A stretch of 64,000 nt of DNA, taken from assembly GCF_004295485.1 (NCBI RefSeq), contig NZ_CP036164.1, positions 1,612,001 to 1,676,000 of the forward strand, written 5' to 3'. The notes beneath the pieces were generated by a model that was given only the letters and a program-made list of their open reading frames with translations, made no database searches and was not told the DNA's origin. This stretch comes from Janibacter limosus. Lineage in GTDB: Bacteria; Actinomycetota; Actinomycetes; Actinomycetales; Dermatophilaceae. Each line of letters opens with the position of its first letter. Within the stretch, counting starts at the first letter, position 1. Made by a program: the position numbers and the translations under genes. Positions 25,653-34,001 of the stretch are shown in pieces.

Positions 25653-27533
25653 GTGACCACCGCATCCACGCACCCGCTCGTCGGCGACCTCGTCGACGGT
25701 CGGTACAGGGTGCTGCGTCATCTCGCCGACGGCGGGATGGCCACGGTCCTGCTCGCCACCGACACCCGGCTGGACCGGGAGGTGGCCCTGAAGGTCATGC
25801 GCCCCGACCTCGCGGCTGACGAGACCTTCGTCTCGCGCTTCCGTCGCGAGGCACGATCGGCCGCTCGGCTGAGCCACCCTAATGTGGTGCCCGTCTTCGA
25901 CCAGGGCGAGGACGACGGGCAGGTCTTCCTCGCGATGGAGTACATCGAGGGGCGCACCGCGCGGGCCGTGATGGACGCCGAGGGCGCCCTCACCCCGCGC
26001 GCCGCCCTGGACATCCTCGAGCCCGTCCTCACCGGCCTCGCCGCCGCCCACGAGGCCGGCTACATCCACCGCGACGTCAAGCCCGAAAACATCCTCATCG
26101 CCGACCGTGGCCAGATCAAGGTCGCCGACTTCGGGCTGGCCCGGGCCGTCACCTCCCAGACCGCCACTGCTGATGACGGCGTGCTCTTCGGCACCGTGGC
26201 CTACCTCTCCCCCGAGCAGGTCGAGCGCGGCATCGCCGATGCCCGCAGCGACGTCTACGCCGCCGGACTCATCCTCTTCGAGCTGCTCACCGGTCAACGT
26301 GCGGTCGAGGGCGACTCCCCGATCCACGTCGCCTTCCAGCACGTGCACGGGTCCCTGGCGGCCCCCTCAGACATCGTCGACGGGCTCCCGTCGCAGCTCG
26401 ACGACCTCGTCGCCCTGGCCACGCACCGGGACCCCGACGGGCGCCCACGCGATGCGGGCGACTACCTCGCGCAGCTCCAGCGGGTCCGAGCGGGTCTGAG
26501 CACCGACCAGCTGGACCGGCGCCCCGTCGCCAACCGTCGCACCACCTCCGCCGACACCGCCTCCGCCGGGACGGCGACGGTCGCCCACCCTCGCCCCCGG
26601 ACGACGACGGCCATCGCCACGTCGGCCGCGGCTCCCCCTTCGCCCCGTCGCCGTCGTGGCCGAGGTGTCCTCGTGGCACTGCTGCTCGCCGCGATCGTCG
26701 CCGCCGGCGGAGGCTGGTGGTGGACCCAGGAGGGCCCGGGCAGCAAGGTCCTCGTCCCCGACGTGGCCGGGCAGTCCCAGCAGGACGCCGAGGCCACCCT
26801 CGCTCAGAACGACCTGTCGCTCACCGAGCAGCTCGCCTTCGACGAGGAGGTACCCAAGGGGCAGGCGATCACCTCCAACCCACCGACCGGCACCGAGCTG
26901 TCCAAGGGCAGCGAGGTCACGATCATCATCTCCAAGGGCCCGGAGCGCTACGAGGTCCCCGACCTCGACGGCAAGACCACCGCGGAGGCAACCTCCGCCC
27001 TCAAGGCCGAGCATCTGGTCGTCGGCACGACGACCGAGGCCTACGACGACGAGGTCCCCAAGGGCGAGGTCATCTCCACCACCCCCACGACCGGCACCGA
27101 GCTCAAGCGCGACGCCACGGTCAGCCTGGTCATCTCCAAGGGCCCCGAGCCGATCACCGTCCCGAGCGTCACCGGCAAGACCGCCGACACCGCGACGAGC
27201 ACCATCGAGGACGCCGGACTCAAGGTCACCATGGCCGAGGATGCCTACTCGACGACCGTGCCCAAGGGATCGGTCATCAGCCAGACCCCGTCCACCGGGA
27301 CCCTCCTGCCCGGCGAGACGGTGACGATCACCCTCTCCAAGGGCCCGGAGATGATCGCGGTCCCCGACGTCGACGGCCTCAGCCGCGACGCCGCGACCAA
27401 GAAGCTGCAGGACGCCGGCTTCAAGGTCTCGGTGCAGACCTTCCTCGGTGGTGTCCTCGACGAGGTCCGCGCCTCCCGCCCGAGCGGCGGCACAGCCGCC
27501 AAGGGATCGACGGTCACGATCCTCGTCGTCTGA
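25653..27533 (+). CDS. PASTA-domain Ser/Thr protein kinase (PknL position)
   Basis: Membrane kinase sensing cell-wall fragments. 626 residues. Kinase domain: glycine loop near 22-31, Lys48 in VALKVM, YIHRDVKPENIL with catalytic Asp141, DFG at 159-161, activation segment with several Thr, and GTVAYLSPEQ. A Pro/Thr/Arg-rich juxtamembrane stretch leads to one transmembrane helix (about 338-357). Outside are four PASTA repeats, each starting VPD/VPS and most ending SKGP. It occupies the pknL place next to Rv2175c and DAHP synthase, yet M. tuberculosis PknL lacks PASTA repeats, so this one resembles PknB in architecture. The start is GTG at 25653; an in-frame TTG at 25647 is less likely. Confidence 0.93.
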   Translation: MTTASTHPLVGDLVDGRYRVLRHLADGGMATVLLATDTRLDREVALKVMRPDLAADETFVSRFRREARSAARLSHPNVVPVFDQGEDDGQVFLAMEYIEGRTARAVMDAEGALTPRAALDILEPVLTGLAAAHEAGYIHRDVKPENILIADRGQIKVADFGLARAVTSQTATADDGVLFGTVAYLSPEQVERGIADARSDVYAAGLILFELLTGQRAVEGDSPIHVAFQHVHGSLAAPSDIVDGLPSQLDDLVALATHRDPDGRPRDAGDYLAQLQRVRAGLSTDQLDRRPVANRRTTSADTASAGTATVAHPRPRTTTAIATSAAAPPSPRRRRGRGVLVALLLAAIVAAGGGWWWTQEGPGSKVLVPDVAGQSQQDAEATLAQNDLSLTEQLAFDEEVPKGQAITSNPPTGTELSKGSEVTIIISKGPERYEVPDLDGKTTAEATSALKAEHLVVGTTTEAYDDEVPKGEVISTTPTTGTELKRDATVSLVISKGPEPITVPSVTGKTADTATSTIEDAGLKVTMAEDAYSTTVPKGSVISQTPSTGTLLPGETVTITLSKGPEMIAVPDVDGLSRDAATKKLQDAGFKVSVQTFLGGVLDEVRASRPSGGTAAKGSTVTILVV

Positions 27534-27543
27534 CCACGGCGAT

Positions 27544-28896
27544 CTACGCGCGCTGGCTGAGCATCTCCGCGGTGAGGAAGGCCAGCTCGAGGCTCTGCTG
27601 GTGGTTCAGACGCGGGTCGCAGACGCTCTCGTAGCGCTTGTTGAGGTCGGCGTCGAGGATCCGCTCGGCGCCACCGAGGCACTCCGTGACGTCGTTGCCG
27701 GTGAGCTCGATGTGCAGACCACCGGGGACGGTGCCGAGCGAACGGTGCACCTCGAAGAAGCCGCGCACCTCGTCGACGACGTCGTCGAAGTCACGCGTCT
27801 TGAAGCCGGACGCGGACTCGAAGGTGTTGCCGTGCATCGGGTCGCAGATCCACGTGACGATGGCGCCGGAGTCACGCACCTTCTCCACGATGGAGGGCAT
27901 CGCGTCGCGGATCTTGCCCGAGCCCATGCGGGTGATGAAGGTCAGGCGGCCCGGCTCGCGGTGCGGGTCGAGCAGGTCGATGATCCGCAGCAGCTCGTCG
28001 GGGTCGGCCTTGTCCGAGACCTTCATCCCGATGGGGTTGCGGATCCGGCTGACGAAGTCGAGGTGCGCGTGGTCGATCTGGCGGGTGCGCTCACCGATCC
28101 ACAGGAAGTGGCCCGAGGTGTCGTAGAGGTCGCCGGTGCGCGAGTCGACCCGCGTCATCGGCCGCTCGTAGTCCAGGAGCAGGGCCTCGTGCGCGGACCA
28201 GAACTCGGTCGCGCGCATCGCCTCGAAGTCGACCCCGCAGGCCGCCATGAAGCGCATCGCCTTGTCGATCTCGTGGGCCAGGCCCTCGTAGCGACGGTTG
28301 GCGGAGTTGGAGACGAAGCCGACATTCCAGTCGTGCACCCCGCGCAGGTCGGCGAAGCCGCCCTGGGTGAAGGCGCGCACGAGGTTCAGCGTCGCGGCGC
28401 TCGTGTGGTATCCGCGCAGCAGTCGGCCCGGGTCGGGGTTGCGCGACTCGGGGGTGAAGGCGAAGTCGTTGACCATGTCGCCGCGGTAGGCCGGCAGGGT
28501 CACACCGTCGCGGGTCTCGGTGTCCTTGCTGCGGGGCTTGGCGAACTGGCCCGCCATCCGGCCCATCTTGATCACGGGCATGCCCGCGCCGTAGGTGAGC
28601 ACGGCGGCCATCTGCAGCACGGTCTTGATCCGGTCGCGGATGTTGTCGGCGGTGGCGTGGACGAAGGTCTCGGCGCAGTCGCCGCCCTGGAGCACGAAGG
28701 CCTCACCGATGGAGGCCGCGGCCATCCGGTCGCGCAGGTTGTCGCACTCCCCCGCGAAGACGAGCGGTGGATAGGTCGCCAGCTGCGCGACGGCGTCGTC
28801 GAGGACAGCACGGTCGGGCCAGTTGGGCTGCTGCGCGGCAGGCAGGTCGCTGGTGATCGTGGCTGGGGACATGGAGGAGGGCACTGCGGTGGTCAC
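27544..28896 (-). CDS. aroG: Class II 3-deoxy-7-phosphoheptulonate (DAHP) synthase
   Basis: First step of the shikimate pathway: condenses PEP with erythrose 4-phosphate. 450 residues, the size of plant-like class II enzymes. Marks include VFAGECDNLRDRM, LQGGDCAETF (metal Cys), KMGRMAGQFAKPRS, GVHDWNVGF, HFLWIGERTRQID, PIGMKVSDK, TWICDPMHGNT and GGLHIELTGNDVTECLGG, all conserved. It ends 10 bp from the kinase stop, convergent. The start is GTG at 28896 with TATCCT 6 nt upstream. In mycobacteria this enzyme binds chorismate mutase; no partner gene is in the window. Confidence 0.95.
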   Translation of the reverse strand: MTTAVPSSMSPATITSDLPAAQQPNWPDRAVLDDAVAQLATYPPLVFAGECDNLRDRMAAASIGEAFVLQGGDCAETFVHATADNIRDRIKTVLQMAAVLTYGAGMPVIKMGRMAGQFAKPRSKDTETRDGVTLPAYRGDMVNDFAFTPESRNPDPGRLLRGYHTSAATLNLVRAFTQGGFADLRGVHDWNVGFVSNSANRRYEGLAHEIDKAMRFMAACGVDFEAMRATEFWSAHEALLLDYERPMTRVDSRTGDLYDTSGHFLWIGERTRQIDHAHLDFVSRIRNPIGMKVSDKADPDELLRIIDLLDPHREPGRLTFITRMGSGKIRDAMPSIVEKVRDSGAIVTWICDPMHGNTFESASGFKTRDFDDVVDEVRGFFEVHRSLGTVPGGLHIELTGNDVTECLGGAERILDADLNKRYESVCDPRLNHQQSLELAFLTAEMLSQRA

Positions 28897-28902
28897 CCGC
28901 CA

Positions 28903-28908
28903 AGGATA
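28903..28908 (-). promoter_or_regulatory. -10 element of the DAHP synthase gene, leaderless type
   Basis: TATCCT, then 6 nt (TGGCGG), then GTG at 28896. No ribosome binding site is needed if transcription begins at the GTG. Confidence 0.6.
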
Positions 28909-28943
28909 GGCCGCGCCCCCGACCGCCCTTGCACCCGTCCACT

Positions 28944-28988
28944 CACAGGACGAAGGGAGATCACTACACAGGACGAAGGGAGATCACT
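28944..28988. repeat. 22-bp direct duplication spanning the response regulator stop codon
   Basis: CACAGGACGAAGGGAGATCA plus CT occurs at 28944-28965 and again at 28967-28988. The second copy contains the stop codon (28984-28986) of the minus-strand response regulator; the first is a downstream copy. Confidence 0.88.
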
Positions 28989-29664
28989 CCGGCTGGTCGA
29001 GTCCCCGGCTGATGGCGAAGCGGGTCAGCTCCACCCGGTTGTGCAGGTGGAGCTTGCCGAGGATGTTCTGCACGTGGTTCTGCACCGTCCGGTGCGAGAT
29101 GACCAGGTCGGCCGCGATCTCCTTGGCCGTCATCCCCATCGCGACGTAGCGCAGGATCTCGGTCTCGCGCTCGGTCAGCTCCGGCACCTGTGGCGTCTGG
29201 GCCTCCGGCTCGGGCTCGGCACGCGCCCGGGTGCTCATCTCGCGGAACTCCCCGAGCACCAGACCGGCCAGCCCGGGGGTGAAGACGGCCTCCCCGGCAC
29301 CGGTCGCGGTCACCGCGTCGCGGATCTCGGCGGGCGAGGCCGACTTGACGAGGTAGCCGCTCGCTCCGGCCTTGACGGCGGCGAGCACGTCGGTCTCCTC
29401 GCCGCTGGCGGAGAGGATGAGCACCTTGGTCGACAGGTCGCTGATCGCGGTGCAGACCTCGTCGCCGCGCATGTGCGGCAGGTTGAGGTCGAGGACGAGG
29501 ACGTCCGGCACGGTCGCCTTGGTGCGACGCACGGTCGACGGCCCGTCCGCCGCGGTGCCGACGATGTCGAATCCGGACTCCTCGAGATCGCGTACCAGCG
29601 CGTCCCGCCACAGCGGGTGGTCGTCGGCGACGAGGACCGTCAGGGGCATCGTGGGCTCGCTCAT
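28984..29664 (-). CDS. NarL/LuxR-type response regulator
   Basis: Transcription factor of a two-component system. 226 residues: receiver domain with acidic pair Asp14/15, phospho-acceptor Asp59 (LVLDLNLP), Ser85 and Lys107 (GYLVKSAS), then a Glu/Pro-rich linker, then a LuxR helix-turn-helix (ELTERETEILRYVAMGMTAKEIAADLVISHRTVQNHV). All receiver residues are present, so it should be phosphorylatable. It overlaps the upstream histidine kinase gene by 4 bp, so the pair is one operon. Targets are unknown. Its stop codon lies in a duplicated 22-bp element. Confidence 0.92.
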   Translation of the reverse strand: MSEPTMPLTVLVADDHPLWRDALVRDLEESGFDIVGTAADGPSTVRRTKATVPDVLVLDLNLPHMRGDEVCTAISDLSTKVLILSASGEETDVLAAVKAGASGYLVKSASPAEIRDAVTATGAGEAVFTPGLAGLVLGEFREMSTRARAEPEPEAQTPQVPELTERETEILRYVAMGMTAKEIAADLVISHRTVQNHVQNILGKLHLHNRVELTRFAISRGLDQPE

Positions 29665-30845
29665 GGGGTGGAGCCTGCCACGTCCGACGACGGGAGGCTG
29701 AGCGTGACCGTCGTGCCCCCGCCCGACGGTGAGCGCCAGCTCGCCTCGCCTCCGAGGTCGAGCATCCGACCGCGGATCGAGCTGCTGGCGCCGAGCCGGC
29801 CCTCCTCGACCGCGCGCACGAGGCGGTCGGACTCGATGCCGACGCCGTTGTCGCGGACGACGACCTCGATCCCGCGGTCGTCGGCGTCGAGGAGCACCCA
29901 GGCCCTGGCGTCAGGCCCGGCATGCTGGGCGACGTTGTCGAGGGCGGCCGCGACGGCCGCCTCCACCTCCCGGGCGGCATGGTCGGGCAGACGCACCGGC
30001 CCGGCGGGCAGGACCACCTCGACCGACGACGAGCGAAGGGAGGCCAGCCCGGCCGTGAGGTCGCGGACCTCGTCGCGGCCGGAGGCGGAGGGTTGACTCG
30101 CGGCCGGCTCGAAGCGCGTGATGAGGGTGCGCAGGGAGCGCTCCTGGTCGGCAGCGAGGTCGGCCAGGACCCTCCCTTCGCCCCCGAGCTCGCGACCGCG
30201 GCGGTTGATCATCGCCAGCGCCTGGAGGACCCCGTCGTGCACCTCGCGGCCGATGCGCTCGCGCTCGGCGAGGCGCTCGCTGACGGCGAGGGCCCGCTCG
30301 AGCCGCTTCTGGCTCTCCCGGGCCAGCTGGACCGCGAGGCCGACGAGGATGCCGAGGAGGAAGAGCAGGAAGATGTTGTGCCAGGTCAGCTGGCTGGCCT
30401 CCTCGGCCTGGACCAGGTTGGCCGCCGCGACGACGGTGGCCGCGACGACCCCACCGGGGATCTCGCAGAGCAGCGCGGCCGCCATGACGGGTGCGGCGGA
30501 CCAGACACCGGGCAGGGTCGAGATGCCGTCGCTGACCGCGGCGTCCGAGTAGACGACGCTGGTGAGGAGGATGCCGCTGCAGGCGATGACCAGCTCGACG
30601 GCGACGGCCGTCTTGGTCGGGCGGGGCAGCAGGGGCGCGGCGATCGACCAGGCGAGCACGACGACCCCGAAGACCACGATCGGCCACCAGAGCACGACCT
30701 GCTCACGGTGGGCGCCGACGAGGATCGCGGCGTAGCCGAGGGAGAGGAAGCGGTAGAGGGCCAACCCACGGCCGCCGGCACTGTCGATGAGCGGCGAGGG
30801 GTTGTAGTGCCGACGCAGCGAGCTCTCCCCCGGGTCGACCTCCAT
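29661..30845 (-). CDS. Membrane sensor histidine kinase (MacS/NarX type)
   Basis: Partner of the downstream NarL-type regulator. 394 residues from the ATG at 30845. Several transmembrane helices fill the first 180 residues (YRFLSLGYAAILVGA, VVLWWPIVVFGVVVLAWSIA, HNIFLLFLLGILVGLAVQLA). The DHp helix GREVHDGVLQALAMI carries the phospho-His, and the HATPase domain has ALDNVAQHAG (N box) and DNGVGI (G1). There is no obvious extracellular sensor domain, so the signal is probably sensed within the membrane. An upstream extension to 30899 overlaps the neighbouring acyltransferase gene and was rejected. Confidence 0.9.
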   Translation of the reverse strand: MEVDPGESSLRRHYNPSPLIDSAGGRGLALYRFLSLGYAAILVGAHREQVVLWWPIVVFGVVVLAWSIAAPLLPRPTKTAVAVELVIACSGILLTSVVYSDAAVSDGISTLPGVWSAAPVMAAALLCEIPGGVVAATVVAAANLVQAEEASQLTWHNIFLLFLLGILVGLAVQLARESQKRLERALAVSERLAERERIGREVHDGVLQALAMINRRGRELGGEGRVLADLAADQERSLRTLITRFEPAASQPSASGRDEVRDLTAGLASLRSSSVEVVLPAGPVRLPDHAAREVEAAVAAALDNVAQHAGPDARAWVLLDADDRGIEVVVRDNGVGIESDRLVRAVEEGRLGASSSIRGRMLDLGGEASWRSPSGGGTTVTLSLPSSDVAGSTP

Positions 30846-30849
30846 GCGA

Positions 30850-31662
30850 CTAGAGCCCGTCCTTGTCCTCGGACCACGGGCTGCCCTGGGGCTTGTCACC
30901 CTGCTCGATGATGTCCTCGAGCTCGGGGACCGCCCGGCCCGGACGCGCGGCCTCCTGCAGCTCGCGAGCCCGACGCTTGGCCTTGGTGAGCAGCTTTTCC
31001 TTCATCGACGTGGCGTACATGTCGACGTACTCCTGGTCGGACAGCTGCATCAGCTCGTACATGATCTCGTCGGTGATCGAGCGCAGGACGAAGCGATCGC
31101 CCTCCATGCCCTCGTACCGGGAGAAGTCCAGTGGCTTGCCGATCTTGACGCCGATGCGACGGATGTTGGGGATCAGCTGCCCGGTCGGCTGTGCCTTGTC
31201 GGTGTCGATCATGGCGACCGGGATGACCGGGACGCCCGCGGTCAGGGCCATCCGGGCGACCCCGGTGCGACCCCGGTAGAGGCGCGAGTCGGGCGAGCGG
31301 GTGCCCTCGGGGTAGAGGCCGAGCAGCTCACCTCGGTCGAGCACGCTGAGCCCGGTCTTCAGGGCCGCCTCGCTCGCCTTGCCGCCGCTGCGGTCGATCG
31401 GCAGCTGGCCGACCCCGCGGAAGAAGGTGGCCGTGAGCCATCCCTTGACGCCCGTCCCGGTGAAGTAGTCGGACTTGGCCAGGAAGGTGAGTCGACGCTC
31501 CATCACCAGCGGCAGGAAGATCGAGTCCGAGAAGGACAGGTGGTTGCTGGCGAGGATCGCCCCACCCTCCGCAGGAATGTGCTCGACACCCTCGACCTTG
31601 GGTCGGAAGAGCACCTTGAGCAGTGGCCCGACGAGGACCATCTTGAGAAACCAGTACAGCAC
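30850..31662 (-). CDS. 1-acyl-sn-glycerol-3-phosphate acyltransferase (PlsC family)
   Basis: Phospholipid synthesis enzyme that acylates lysophosphatidate or a related acceptor. 270 residues. The acyltransferase block I NHLSFSD (HX4D) and block III YPEGTRSPD are clear, as are GVGQLPIDR and PVAMIDT. A hydrophobic N-terminus (LYWFLKMVLVGPLLKVLF) anchors it to the membrane. The C-terminal 60 residues are basic then acidic. GTG start at 31662 with GGAGGTGAGG upstream. It corresponds in position to M. tuberculosis Rv2182c. It ends 4 bp before the histidine kinase start. Confidence 0.92.
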   Translation of the reverse strand: MLYWFLKMVLVGPLLKVLFRPKVEGVEHIPAEGGAILASNHLSFSDSIFLPLVMERRLTFLAKSDYFTGTGVKGWLTATFFRGVGQLPIDRSGGKASEAALKTGLSVLDRGELLGLYPEGTRSPDSRLYRGRTGVARMALTAGVPVIPVAMIDTDKAQPTGQLIPNIRRIGVKIGKPLDFSRYEGMEGDRFVLRSITDEIMYELMQLSDQEYVDMYATSMKEKLLTKAKRRARELQEAARPGRAVPELEDIIEQGDKPQGSPWSEDKDGL

Positions 31663-31770
31663 CTTTGCCTCACCTCCAGATCGCAGCGAACTCTACGGTA
31701 AGGCCGACGCCCACGGTACGTGCGAGGATGTCCACCAGGCGATGACGGCCTCGGATGGATGGATGAGCAG

Positions 31771-32313
31771 ATGACCGAGCGGCAGCACCCCGACGACCGC
31801 GACGTCGACGCGGCCTTCGAGGCCATGGTCGCGCACTGGGACGAGCCGACGCCCGACGAGGACCTGCCCGACCACGACCGGCTGCCCGCCCCCCTCGACA
31901 CCCCACCGCGTCGACCTCGTCAGACCACCGCAGGGGTGCACGGCGCCTTCCCTCCCCCTCGGCCGGTCGACCGGCAGCGCAACGACGTCCCGTGGCGGGT
32001 GGACCCGACCAACTCGGTCGCCGATGCCCTGATGGGCTCCGACGACGACCCCGGCTCGGCCGATGACGACGAGGGCTTCCAGCCGCCTCCGCCTGCTCCC
32101 CTGCCGCCCTCGACGGACCGGCTCTTCTGGGGTGCGCTCCTGGGCCTGGGTCTGGGGATCCTCGGCCTGCTCTGGCTGGCCATCGCCCGCCCCTATGTCG
32201 GCAGCTGGGTGACCTTCCTCGTCGTCGCGTCGATCATCGGCGGCTTCGTCTGCCTGGTCATCCGCCAGCCGCAGGACCGCGACGACGACCCCACCAACGG
32301 CGCGCGCGTCTGA
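31771..32313 (+). CDS. Hypothetical membrane protein with acidic N-terminal region
   Basis: I do not recognise a named family. About 180 residues. The first 115 are acidic and Pro-rich (DVDAAFEAMVAHWDEPTPDEDLPDHD) and look disordered; two transmembrane helices follow (LFWGALLGLGLGILGLLWLAIA and WVTFLVVASIIGGFVCLVI), and it ends in a short charged tail. The start is uncertain: ATG at 31771 or 31759, neither with a good ribosome binding site. It diverges from the PlsC gene and is convergent with the endonuclease/exonuclease gene. Similar small proteins sit here in related actinobacteria, but no role is known. Confidence 0.72.
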   Translation: MTERQHPDDRDVDAAFEAMVAHWDEPTPDEDLPDHDRLPAPLDTPPRRPRQTTAGVHGAFPPPRPVDRQRNDVPWRVDPTNSVADALMGSDDDPGSADDDEGFQPPPPAPLPPSTDRLFWGALLGLGLGILGLLWLAIARPYVGSWVTFLVVASIIGGFVCLVIRQPQDRDDDPTNGARV

Positions 32314-32322
32314 GTCCGTCGC

Positions 32323-33030
32323 TCACTCCCCGGAGCGCGGCACCGACGGGTCGGGCAGGGGGGAGGTCTCGATGTCGACCCACACCGGCCGGTGGTCGGT
32401 GGCGGCCTTGAGGTCCTCCCACACCCACGGCACCTCCCGGTGCGGCAGCACCGTCACGTCCGGCGTGGCGAAGACGACGTCGAGCACCCGGTCGGGCGAC
32501 GCGGACGGGTAGGTCGGGACCAGTGGGCTGATCGGCCGCATCGACGAGCCGAAGAGCTGCCAGGCAGCGCCGTCGGACTGCTCGTTGAGGTCACCGGCGA
32601 GCAGCGCCGGCCCCGGGACGGCCGCGAGCCGCTCCATGATCTGCCGGGCGTGGGCGAGCCGCTCGTCGGCGTCGAGACTCAGGTGCACGCTCGCGATCGA
32701 GACGGACGTACGGCCGAAGGGAGCGACCCGGGTGACCGCGAAGCCTCGCCGGTCGCGCCAGGACCGGGTGGGCAGCCGGTGGTGGGTCACCGACAGGACA
32801 TTGGTGCGCTGGTTGGTCAGGACGCTCGTCTGGCCGGCGCGCTGGCTGCGGCCGGACCACACCAGGCCGCACCGCTGGGCGAAGTCGGCGATGCGGTGGT
32901 TGGTCGGCCCGATCCACGGCACCTCCTGCAGGCACAGCACGTCGGGGTCGATGACGCGGACCGTCCGCGCCAGCGCCGCGACGTCGTCCTGGAGCGCGCG
33001 CAGGTTGTACGAGGCGACGCGCAGGGTCAC
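32323..33030 (-). CDS. Endonuclease/exonuclease/phosphatase (EEP) family protein
   Basis: Metal-dependent hydrolase of the DNase I/exonuclease III fold. 235 residues. Motifs: SYNLRAL, LCLQEVPW (metal Glu), ASVHLS, LAGDLNE (Asp and Asn), and TDHRPVWVD (catalytic Asp-His). The substrate may be nucleic acid or a phosphoester and cannot be told from sequence. The GTG at 33030 overlaps the stop of the ROK kinase gene by 4 bp, so it is the last gene of an operon with the two sugar kinases. No signal peptide, so cytoplasmic. Confidence 0.88.
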   Translation of the reverse strand: MTLRVASYNLRALQDDVAALARTVRVIDPDVLCLQEVPWIGPTNHRIADFAQRCGLVWSGRSQRAGQTSVLTNQRTNVLSVTHHRLPTRSWRDRRGFAVTRVAPFGRTSVSIASVHLSLDADERLAHARQIMERLAAVPGPALLAGDLNEQSDGAAWQLFGSSMRPISPLVPTYPSASPDRVLDVVFATPDVTVLPHREVPWVWEDLKAATDHRPVWVDIETSPLPDPSVPRSGE

Positions 33031-34001
33031 ATCTGCTCCTCGGCCCCCAGCGCGGCCGCTCCGATGAGCCCCGCGTCCGGGCCGAAGCGCGCCGCGACGA
33101 TCGTGGCGGCCGGCCGGTAGCCACGACCGGGCAGCTGTCGGGCGAAGGTGTCGCGGGCCGGTCCGAGGAGCAGGTCCCCGGCCGCGCTCACGCCACCGCC
33201 GATGACGAAGACCTCGGGGTCGATGGCGGCCGCGAGGTTGGCGATGCCCACCCCGAGCCAGTGACCGATCTCGGCGAGCAGCTCGGTGGCGGTGGCGTCA
33301 CCGTGGCGCGCGGCCTCGGTGATCATCGGGCCGGTGAGCGAGGCCGGGTCGCCACCGACGTGGGCGAGCAGGTCGGTCGCCATCGGCGAGTTGGCCATGG
33401 CCAGGCCGCGGGCCTCGCGCACGAGGGCATTGCCCGAGGAGTACTGCTCCCAGCAGCCGCGGTTGCCGCACTCGCAGCGCTGGCCGCCGGGCACGACCTG
33501 CATGTGGCCGAACTCGCCGGCGATGCCGTAGCGACCGCGCACCAGGTGGCCGCCGACGAGGATCGCTCCCCCGATACCCGTCCCGAGCGTGATCATCACG
33601 GCATGGCTGGCGCCGCGTGCCGCACCGAAGCGGTGCTCGGCCCACAGTGCCGCATTGGCGTCGTTGTCGATGGAGATCGGCAGGTCGAGGCGCTTGCCGA
33701 GCGCCTCGCGCAGCGGCTCGTTGCGCCACGAGAGGTGCGGGGCGAAGACGACGGTCGAGCGGTCCGCCGCGACGAAGCCGGCCGCGCCGACACCCACCGT
33801 CGCCGGACGCTCGACGCCCTCGACGTCGGCCTGGACGAGCAGCTCCTCGATGACCTCGACGATGGTGTCCTCGACGACCCGGGGGGCGTTGGACCGGTCC
33901 GGGGTGTCGCGGCGCGTGCGCACGAGGATGCGGCCGTCCTCGTCGAGGACGCCGCCGGAGACCTTGGTCCCGCCGATGTCGATACCGATGCTCGTGCTCA
34001 T
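33027..34001 (-). CDS. ROK-family glucokinase
   Basis: Sugar kinase, most likely glucokinase. 324 residues. N-terminal phosphate loop IGIDIGGTKVSGG, catalytic segment SIDNDANAALWAEH, GTGIGGAILVGG, and the zinc motif GHMQVVPGGQRCECGNRGCWEQYSSG (ROK CxCGxxGCWE). Overlaps the start of the EEP gene and the stop of a second ROK gene by 4 bp each. The paralogue upstream has exactly the same length, so they look like a tandem duplication that has diverged. This copy keeps the GCWE form of the zinc motif seen in actinobacterial glucokinases. Confidence 0.92.
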   Translation of the reverse strand: MSTSIGIDIGGTKVSGGVLDEDGRILVRTRRDTPDRSNAPRVVEDTIVEVIEELLVQADVEGVERPATVGVGAAGFVAADRSTVVFAPHLSWRNEPLREALGKRLDLPISIDNDANAALWAEHRFGAARGASHAVMITLGTGIGGAILVGGHLVRGRYGIAGEFGHMQVVPGGQRCECGNRGCWEQYSSGNALVREARGLAMANSPMATDLLAHVGGDPASLTGPMITEAARHGDATATELLAEIGHWLGVGIANLAAAIDPEVFVIGGGVSAAGDLLLGPARDTFARQLPGRGYRPAATIVAARFGPDAGLIGAAALGAEEQM

